Shown: positions 57,710 through 64,000 of the stretch, piece by piece
Numbering within the stretch: the first letter of the stretch is position 1
Layout of the letters: every line of letters starts with the position of its first letter
Assembly: GCA_947447825.1 (NCBI GenBank)
Contig: CANFLL010000001.1
Location: 62,001-126,000 of the forward strand
Reading direction: 5' to 3'
Length of the DNA stretch: 64,000 nucleotides
Origin: Chitinophagaceae bacterium
GTDB lineage: Bacteria > Bacteroidota > Bacteroidia > Chitinophagales > Chitinophagaceae
The notes under the pieces: model-generated
What the model was told of the DNA's origin: nothing
What the model saw: the letters and a program-made list of their open reading frames with translations, nothing else
Database searches by the model: none
Position numbers and translations under genes: made by a program

Positions 57710-58657
57710 TTACAATCTAATTACCTTAAAACCCCCGAACTTTAATATCACATTAGTCAGTTTTAGTACTATTCTAAATGGAATCTTTGCAATTTGAATA
57801 ACATTAATAGGATTAACATTTTTTTTCACAGTCACTTCTTCAATATTGACTTCTTCTGTAATTTTTTTAGACCTATGATGATTTAAAAGTTGAAAATAAA
57901 ATGAATTATAATAAGGAATACCAGAATAAAAAGAAACAATACTTTGATCCATTTGATTTACGCAATTAAATTCACCATCAATTCTGTATTTTATAGTTTT
58001 GTAATGATTGCCGAATTGTGTTGGCATTCTAAACAACTCTAATTTGTATTTATGAGCCAATAGAGATAAAATTGACTGATCCCACCTATGTTCTAAAAAA
58101 CCATTTATATTTTCTTTACCGCATATATTTGGTAAATCAGTAATATTGTTTGCATTTTTTCCATATCTTAACCAGTCATTTAAAAAATTTATTGAGTATT
58201 CACACTTTTTAAACAAGCTGAATGCCGCATCTATATGTAATGAATACCAATAATATTCTGAATCACAATCCATGAAAACAAAACAGTCTCTCTTCGTCCA
58301 AGAAAAATTTAAATCGTTAGCGTTTCCAAATAATACAATTGATTTATCCTCTGCAATTTGAAAAAGAGGGTCTAATGAATCTATAATTTCAATACCACAG
58401 TCTGAGTAAATTACTATATCTCCATCTACAATTTTATTAAACGCCTGTAAAACCAAATACGGTTTCCAGAGCCAGTAGCCTAAACCTTTTGGAGATTCAA
58501 GTATTTCTTTATTTTGATCAAAGAATTCTGTTTCTTTTATATCAGAAAAATCAAAAGAGTATATATCATCAATTCCGTGCTTAATTGCACTCTGATTTAA
58601 TCGAAACCTGCTTTCTGAATATAATTCGTTAGATAGATTTGTAAGAACTACTTTCAT
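57710..58657 (-). CDS. glycosyltransferase-like protein, GYWLWKPY type
   Basis: 315 residues. SPKGLGYWLWKPYLVLQAF near residue 55, GDIVIYSDCGIEII near 78, and CKKCEYSINFLNDWL-like helices later. The GYWxWKP(Y) motif followed by DIVIYxDxG is seen in a group of capsule-cluster proteins thought to be glycosyltransferases, but no biochemical assignment is known to me. It lies between the beta-helix acetyltransferase and a GT2. Confidence 0.65.
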   Translation of the reverse strand: MKVVLTNLSNELYSESRFRLNQSAIKHGIDDIYSFDFSDIKETEFFDQNKEILESPKGLGYWLWKPYLVLQAFNKIVDGDIVIYSDCGIEIIDSLDPLFQIAEDKSIVLFGNANDLNFSWTKRDCFVFMDCDSEYYWYSLHIDAAFSLFKKCEYSINFLNDWLRYGKNANNITDLPNICGKENINGFLEHRWDQSILSLLAHKYKLELFRMPTQFGNHYKTIKYRIDGEFNCVNQMDQSIVSFYSGIPYYNSFYFQLLNHHRSKKITEEVNIEEVTVKKNVNPINVIQIAKIPFRIVLKLTNVILKFGGFKVIRL

Positions 58658-58671
58658 TAATAAATGAATAT

Positions 58672-59268
58672 TTATCTTTTTGTCACAATTTGATCAACTC
58701 TATTCTTGATTACCACACCAGATGGAATACTATTATAAATCAAATTGTTTGCCCCAATAACTACATTATCACCAATTGTTACATTATTTAGTATAGTTAC
58801 ATTGGCACCTACCCAACAATTTCTACCTATAACTATTTTACCTATACTACATCCTTCCTGTTGAATTATTTTATTAACATCATTGTACAAATGATTATGA
58901 TCATAGAGTTTAACTCCTTCTCCAAAAATTGTATAATCGCCAACTTCTATTTCACCAAGACAATTTATAGAGCAATATCTATTAAAGAAAACATATTTCC
59001 CCAGTTTTAATTTTGCATTAGGATAAACCATTACGTTACAAAAGTCCCTAAAAATTACATCTTTTTCAATTTCTATATGACTTCCAGAATGAATTTCTAA
59101 GTGACTTTTAATTATATCGAATTTAAAATTCTCTTTCACTTTGAATGTATATCCGGAACAATTTCTTATTTTTAAAAGTAAAGAGCTTTTTATTCTTCTA
59201 TCCACTTTAGTATATATGAACAAAAGAATTTTATCAGTTAATGACATAGTCCCATTTATTAATTGCAA
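58672..59268 (-). CDS. hexapeptide-repeat acyltransferase
   Basis: Up to 198 residues; the start is either 59268 or, more likely, the ATG at 59247 (MSLTDKILLFIY), since both lie inside the end of the ABC gene. Left-handed beta-helix repeats run through IEVGDYTIFGEGVKLYDHNH, where the His is a likely catalytic base, IGKIVIGRNCWVGANVTILN and VTIGDNVVIGANNLIY. It would O- or N-acetylate a sugar of the exported glycan. Confidence 0.83.
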   Translation of the reverse strand: MQLINGTMSLTDKILLFIYTKVDRRIKSSLLLKIRNCSGYTFKVKENFKFDIIKSHLEIHSGSHIEIEKDVIFRDFCNVMVYPNAKLKLGKYVFFNRYCSINCLGEIEVGDYTIFGEGVKLYDHNHLYNDVNKIIQQEGCSIGKIVIGRNCWVGANVTILNNVTIGDNVVIGANNLIYNSIPSGVVIKNRVDQIVTKR

Positions 59269-60493
59269 CCAACAATCCTGATCTAATCCCTGTATTTATG
59301 AAGTTGTTGTTCTCAATTGAAAAAACCAACTCAACACTGTCAAATAATTCTGTATTTATAACCCCCATTAAAAATTTAATCTTGTAGTTTCCGGTATTAA
59401 GATTATATAATTCTAAAGGAACTTTTACCCGATAATGACCTTCAAGTTTGGTTGATAATAGTTCCTCATTAACATCAGTGTCTGCACTTGAGTAAATATG
59501 ATTTTCAAGCATATCAGTTAAAAGCATACCTACATTAAAGTTTTTAAACTGATTGTGCAGTACATAGCTAATCTCTATGTATGGTTTAGTTCCAGTTAAA
59601 AAATTATTTGATTCAATACCATCTTCATTAAAAAATGCAATTGTATTGAATTGTCCAGAAGCATTATTTTTACTTTCAATTCGTTTGTATGAAGCCCCAA
59701 TATGTGAATCACTTATATATGACTCTACAACATCTTTAATATTTGATTGACTACGTATTTGACCATTTTTCAAAAGAATTCCAATTGTGCAAAGCTCTTT
59801 TACAGCCGCCATATTATGGCTTACAAACAATACAGTTCTACCTTCGCCCTTACTCACTTCCCCCATTTTGCCTAGACACTTCTTCTGAAACTCTGCATCG
59901 CCTACTGCTAATACTTCATCTACAATCAATATCTCACTTTCTAGGTGTGCCGCAACAGCAAAAGCCAAGCGTACATACATCCCACTACTATATCTTTTAA
60001 CAGGGGTGTCTATATAGCGCTCCACCCCCGAAAAATCGACAATGGCATCAAAATGTTTCTTAATCTCATGCTTGCGCATTCCTAAAATGGCTCCATTTAA
60101 AAATATATTCTCTCTACCCGTTAACTCAGGATGAAAACCTGTTCCTACTTCTAGTAAGCTTGCTATGCGCCCTTTTACTTTAATGTTGCCAGTGGTGGGC
60201 GTGGTTACCCGGCTCAACACTTTTAATAAAGTACTTTTTCCTGCACCATTTTTACCAATGATACCAACAGCATCACCTTGGTTTATTTCGAAGTTAATAT
60301 CTTTCAAACTCCAAACTATATTGCTAGTTCCTTTGGTGCTACGGTCATTCGTTTCTCCTAGCTTTAAAAATGGATCTTCTTTTCCTCTAAGCAATGCCCA
60401 CCATCGCTCAATGTCTCTAGAGATAGTACCTGTACTAAACTCGCCTAACTGGTAAGCTTTTCCAATGTTCTCTGCTTTTATTGCTATGCTCAT
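59234..60493 (-). CDS. polysaccharide ABC transporter ATP-binding protein (Wzt-like)
   Basis: 419 residues. Walker A GIIGKNGAGKST at about 77-88, the signature KRYSSGMYVRLAFAVA near 165, Walker B ILIVDEVLAVGD near 188 and SHNMAAVKELC near 225. The last 150 residues form a strand-rich Wzt-C-like domain that in known systems reads the end modification of the glycan. It partners the permease 310 bases upstream. Its stop overlaps the acetyltransferase start. Confidence 0.93.
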   Translation of the reverse strand: MSIAIKAENIGKAYQLGEFSTGTISRDIERWWALLRGKEDPFLKLGETNDRSTKGTSNIVWSLKDINFEINQGDAVGIIGKNGAGKSTLLKVLSRVTTPTTGNIKVKGRIASLLEVGTGFHPELTGRENIFLNGAILGMRKHEIKKHFDAIVDFSGVERYIDTPVKRYSSGMYVRLAFAVAAHLESEILIVDEVLAVGDAEFQKKCLGKMGEVSKGEGRTVLFVSHNMAAVKELCTIGILLKNGQIRSQSNIKDVVESYISDSHIGASYKRIESKNNASGQFNTIAFFNEDGIESNNFLTGTKPYIEISYVLHNQFKNFNVGMLLTDMLENHIYSSADTDVNEELLSTKLEGHYRVKVPLELYNLNTGNYKIKFLMGVINTELFDSVELVFSIENNNFINTGIRSGLLVAINKWDYVIN

Positions 60494-60616
60494 TATTATG
60501 TATTTAGCCTCTAAAACAAAAGAGGCACGAAGTGTTACACAGTGACAACCTTTTTAGGGCAGTATTTTAAGCTAAAACCACTTTTATTTTAATCATTTCT
60601 ACATTTGTTTTAATAA

Positions 60617-60784
60617 AACAAATGCTGGAGATACATAAACAGCACTTGTTTTATTAAAACAATGTTTGAAAAGGCATAAACAAACTTTGTTTTGTATTGT
60701 GCATCATTTGTATTAACAAAACAAATGTTGTAGAGACATCGACAAAGTTTGTTGAATATAAAACAATGATTGTTGATGCATCAC
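60617..60784. repeat. 21-bp tandem array between permease and ATPase genes
   Basis: Eight 21-base units start at 60617, 60638, 60659, 60680, 60701, 60722, 60743 and 60764, typically a CAAAGTTTGTTTTA-like core. Units pair as 42-base dyads, for instance TTGTTTTAATAAAACAA. It resembles the array at 25974-26203. It lies between two subunit genes of one ABC exporter, within an operon-like run, so it is transcribed if they share one mRNA. Confidence 0.82.
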
Positions 60785-60803
60785 AAAAAAGGAAAAATGT
60801 GTT

Positions 60804-61661
60804 CTATACGGTATCCACAAAAGTTTTCTCAACCTTATTAAAGACAACCAATCCAATTAAAAAAAGTACTAAACTAGCAATAACACTATATAGAAATGCA
60901 CCTATAAAAAATTCTCCTTTACCTGTAAAACCATATCTAAATGTTTCAATCAGTCCACTTAAAGGATTTAGACTAATGTAAACCCTATATTTTGCTGGTG
61001 CAGCAGAAAGCGGATAGATAATTGGGGTAGCATACATTAATAATTGTACACCGAATGTTACTAGAAAAACTAAGTCTCGGTATTTGGTTGTAAGTGCTGT
61101 TATAATAAGTCCTATTCCTAAACCAAGAATAGCCATTAAAGCTAGTATTAAAGGAAAAAGAAGTGCAAAAAGATTTGGGTGAATGCTATTTCCTTTAATG
61201 GAAAAATAGATCATCATTAAAATGAACAATACAAACTGAACCCCAAACTTTATAAGATTCGAAAACACTATGCTCAATGGCATAATTAATCTTGGAAAAT
61301 AAACTTTACCAAATATGCCAGCATTATCACGAAAAACAGTAGAAGTTTTATTTAAACAATCAGAAAAATAATTCCAAGCAATGTTTCCAGTAAGGTAAAA
61401 TAAAGGAGCTGGCACATCATCAGTAGAAATTTTAGCCAATCTACTAAATATTATGGTAAAAGTTATGGTGGTAAAAATTGGTTGAATAAAAAACCAAAGT
61501 GGACCAAAAATGGTTTGTTTGTAAAATGAAACAAAATCCCGGCGCACCAATAACCACAATAAATCACGGTAATTCCAAACATCTTTTAGATGAAGGTCAA
61601 AAAGATTATCGTGTGGTTTTATCTCCATATCCCACTGTTGGGATGTTGCAGTTATGCTCAT
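60804..61661 (-). CDS. polysaccharide ABC transporter permease (Wzm-like)
   Basis: 285 residues with about six membrane helices, ABC-2 type. DLLWLLVRRDFVSFYKQTIF and GPLWFFIQPIFTTITFTII near residues 33-70 are the usual N-terminal interface helix and first helix of Wzm/TagG permeases; LNPLSGLIETFRYGF near 230 is the other typical stretch. It moves a finished lipid-linked polymer across the inner membrane. Confidence 0.92.
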   Translation of the reverse strand: MSITATSQQWDMEIKPHDNLFDLHLKDVWNYRDLLWLLVRRDFVSFYKQTIFGPLWFFIQPIFTTITFTIIFSRLAKISTDDVPAPLFYLTGNIAWNYFSDCLNKTSTVFRDNAGIFGKVYFPRLIMPLSIVFSNLIKFGVQFVLFILMMIYFSIKGNSIHPNLFALLFPLILALMAILGLGIGLIITALTTKYRDLVFLVTFGVQLLMYATPIIYPLSAAPAKYRVYISLNPLSGLIETFRYGFTGKGEFFIGAFLYSVIASLVLFLIGLVVFNKVEKTFVDTV

Positions 61662-61662
61662 A

Positions 61663-64000
61663 TTAATTTATCAATTGATTTTTAAGATTTTGGCAAAAAA
61701 CTGGAAATCCAAAATATCCATCCACCCTTTTCTGTAATTCTACTTTTTCGGATGAAGTATAACTATCTCCCGTAAGAACTTGAAGTATGGTAGCAATCAT
61801 TTCATCTTCATTATCAGGGTTTACTAACATGCCCAATTCTCCATTTTTCAAAGCATCAACACTTCCGTCCTGATTACCTGCAATTACTGGCAATCCACAA
61901 GCCATTGCTTCTATAAATACAATACCAAATCCTTCCTTTTTGCTTGGCATCACAAACACATCTGCTAACTGATAATGATCTGTCACTTCTTCCTCCGCAA
62001 TAAATCCTGCTAAAAAAACGTGGTTTTCTAGTTTATATAATTGAATCAAACTTTCTAACCTGTTTTTTTCTAAATCATCTGGTTTTCCAGCTATCAAATA
62101 TTTTAAATTAGGGTATTTTCTAATCACCTTTGGCAAAACCGCAATTACCTTATCATATCCTTTATATTTTTCGGTATAAGAGAGTCTTGTTAAAGTGAGA
62201 ATTATTTTATCGTTTTTATCTATTCGATACCTTTCTAATAAATAATCAGGCTTCCTAAATTGGTGAGGATAATTGAAAAAAGGATCAATAGTGTTATGAA
62301 ATATTTCAATCTTGTTAGGGTTAACGTTATTAACTTCAATTAATTTTTGCTTAGTAAAATTACTAACTGCTAATATTTTATCACACTTATTTAAAATTTG
62401 TTTTTTAAATCCAGTCAGCTCATCCCATACCTCAATGCCATGGGCAACCAAAAATACTTTGGTTGATGGATTTAAAAACTTTATTAATAAGCCGAACATT
62501 GCCAAGTTAATATGTCCTAGCACAACTTGCTGGTATTTATCAGCACTTATTAATTCTTTCCAAACAAATGATACTTTATCTTTCTGATATAGTCTGTAGT
62601 TACTAGGAACAAAGTAATCAGCATTTACTTCTTTATCGTACATTGATGCTGCATCTGCAATTATTAAAGCCTCTTTCTCTAATCCTGAAAAAGCATGCAG
62701 AAATGCTCGATTAAACTTTTCAATTCCACCCAAAGTAGCAAAAGTACTAGTGGTATAAAAACAAATCCTATCAAATTTTTTTTGCAAGAAGATCAGTTTT
62801 TTAGTGTCGCAGGTGGCTAAAACAAACGTCCAATACTTACTCCAATGGATGAATGATTGATTAAGTTGTTTATATTTTTTTTCGAATACTTCATTTCTAC
62901 TTAAAGGAACTACATGATTTATCCAACGGGTAAACGGGAATGTAAATCCTTGTTTTTTTCTATTCCATATTGCAGTTGGAAGAATATCTTTAAACGCTTC
63001 TATTAATAGATATTTAGGTCTTTTGTTTAATGAGAACTTAATTTGAGGTGCAATTGTGTTACAAGCCTCAATTACTTTCTTATCTAAAAATGGAACCCGA
63101 ACTTCAATTCCATGCCACATACTCATATAGTCAGTATCTTTCAGTAATTGATTTTGCATGTATAAATGCTGTTCTAAATGAGCAGCTTCCTGAATTTCAG
63201 ATTTGCTGTTTAAAGAAGCCACAGTCACTTGCTTTAGAACCTCATTTACTTTTTGAGAACTAATACCTAATAAAAGTGAAATTTTTCTTGGGTTATATAT
63301 TCCTCTATAAAACAAATACTTATTTAAAAGCGTTTTGTTTTGGAGATATGAAATGCGTTTAATTTTATCGTTTGGCAAGTAGTTAGTTAACCCCAACATA
63401 AAGGACGGCAGAAGTGTCAATTTTTTAAGTAGTTGACTTCGCTTTGCAGAATCATATCCTCCCAAAAGCTCATCAGCACCTAACCCACTTAATACAGCAG
63501 TTAATCCATATTGTTTGGCAAACTTACAGATGAAGTAGGAATTTATGCCATCAATGGAAGGTTGATCCATTGCCTCCATAATTTGCTCAAATTCATCCCG
63601 AAACATTTGATTTGTTACTATGAAAGAGTGGTGTTCAACATTTGTTTGTTCAACTACCATCTTTTGATAAACCTCTTCTGAAAAATCTTGTTCTTCAAAA
63701 ACTATAGAAAGTGTTTTTATTTTTTTATCAGAAAATTTTGAAGCCAATATTGTAATAATGCTTGAATCTATTCCTCCACTTAAAAAAATACCAATTGGGG
63801 CATCCGAGATAAGGTGACGTTCTATAGCATTTTCAACATTGGTTCGAATCAAATCAATGGCAACCTTGCTAGAAGTTACTGAACTAGTGTAAGTTGATAC
63901 AAAAAACGGAGAAACTTCAATTGACAGATTCTTTAAACTTATTACTGCAAAGCAGCCTTTTGGAAGTAATTGTACGTCGTGTAAAGTAGTAAATGGTTCT
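61663..64000 (-). CDS. asparagine synthase / GT4 fusion protein, 5' end outside window
   Basis: The frame stays open to the edge, so the N-terminus is missing. The first part matches the asparagine synthetase B C-terminal domain: FLSGGIDSSIITILA (PP-loop), LSGLGADELLGGYD and RKKQGFTFPFTRW. A short linker is followed in the same frame by a GT4 domain: FDRICFYTTSTFATLGGIEK, ILTLTRLSYTEKYKGYDKVI and the donor site MPSKKEGFGIVFIEAM. Upstream codons to 64000 (for example QLLPKGCFAVISLKNLSIEV) continue the glutaminase side. It may amidate a uronic acid in a glycan while also adding a sugar. Confidence 0.85.
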   Translation of the reverse strand, partial: EPFTTLHDVQLLPKGCFAVISLKNLSIEVSPFFVSTYTSSVTSSKVAIDLIRTNVENAIERHLISDAPIGIFLSGGIDSSIITILASKFSDKKIKTLSIVFEEQDFSEEVYQKMVVEQTNVEHHSFIVTNQMFRDEFEQIMEAMDQPSIDGINSYFICKFAKQYGLTAVLSGLGADELLGGYDSAKRSQLLKKLTLLPSFMLGLTNYLPNDKIKRISYLQNKTLLNKYLFYRGIYNPRKISLLLGISSQKVNEVLKQVTVASLNSKSEIQEAAHLEQHLYMQNQLLKDTDYMSMWHGIEVRVPFLDKKVIEACNTIAPQIKFSLNKRPKYLLIEAFKDILPTAIWNRKKQGFTFPFTRWINHVVPLSRNEVFEKKYKQLNQSFIHWSKYWTFVLATCDTKKLIFLQKKFDRICFYTTSTFATLGGIEKFNRAFLHAFSGLEKEALIIADAASMYDKEVNADYFVPSNYRLYQKDKVSFVWKELISADKYQQVVLGHINLAMFGLLIKFLNPSTKVFLVAHGIEVWDELTGFKKQILNKCDKILAVSNFTKQKLIEVNNVNPNKIEIFHNTIDPFFNYPHQFRKPDYLLERYRIDKNDKIILTLTRLSYTEKYKGYDKVIAVLPKVIRKYPNLKYLIAGKPDDLEKNRLESLIQLYKLENHVFLAGFIAEEEVTDHYQLADVFVMPSKKEGFGIVFIEAMACGLPVIAGNQDGSVDALKNGELGMLVNPDNEDEMIATILQVLTGDSYTSSEKVELQKRVDGYFGFPVFCQNLKNQLIN

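Noticed and set aside
60697-60981. 94-codon plus-strand frame across array and permease end
   Set aside because: Antisense to the Wzm-like gene and made partly of array units.

Overview
The window reads as chromosomal DNA of a Bacteroidota bacterium, probably from the Chitinophagales/Sphingobacteriales side; that placement is inference. The evidence is low GC, several copies of the Bacteroidota -7 promoter element TAnnTTTG, a type IX secretion C-terminal domain, a DUF4292 lipoprotein, class II LysRS and small-form PurL next to typical Bacteroidota genes, and almost no Shine-Dalgarno sequences. No rRNA, tRNA, CRISPR array, transposase or phage gene was seen.

Layout. (1) 0.5-17.2 kb is a mostly plus-strand housekeeping segment: ComB-like phosphatase, SixA-like phosphatase, (minus) GH3-family protein and a composite glycosyltransferase, then purL, an aspartyl protease, hldD, a toxin-antitoxin pair, proC, dut, a DUF4292 lipoprotein, an EnvC-like degenerate LytM protein, an EamA transporter and lysS. 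A perfect 23-bp hairpin separates lysS from what follows. (2) 17.3-23.1 kb is a minus-strand nucleotide-sugar block: rfbA, rfbC, rfbB (dTDP-6-deoxy-hexose), a GT4, fcl and gmd (GDP-fucose). (3) 23.1-29.2 kb is a mixed patch: a plus-strand Wzx-like flippase, an Fn3-like protein, a proline-rich lipoprotein, a truncated T9SS gene end, a gene fragment and a glycoside-hydrolase-like secreted protein. (4) 29.2-64.0 kb is a very long minus-strand surface-polysaccharide cluster: rhamnosyltransferase-like GT2, EpsG-like polymerase, Wzz-like and SLBB/Wza-like export proteins, a second polymerase-like membrane protein, about 20 glycosyltransferases, two left-handed beta-helix acyltransferases, a decayed acyltransferase-3, a Wzm/Wzt-type ABC exporter, and an asparagine-synthase/GT4 fusion that runs off the right edge.

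How they work together: the rfb and gmd/fcl enzymes make activated deoxy-sugars, the many GTs assemble glycans, and two export routes appear side by side (Wzx/Wzy/Wzz/Wza and Wzm/Wzt). Neither an rfbD reductase nor an intact priming sugar-phosphate transferase is in the window.

The most unusual signal is not a gene. Six of the longer intergenic gaps each carry a tandem array whose period is 21 bp (or 42 = 2 x 21), mostly with different unit sequences in each gap and often with strong dyad symmetry. I know of no named element that fits. A second repeat type has inserted in frame inside hldD, and a third dispersed inverted-repeat family occurs three times.
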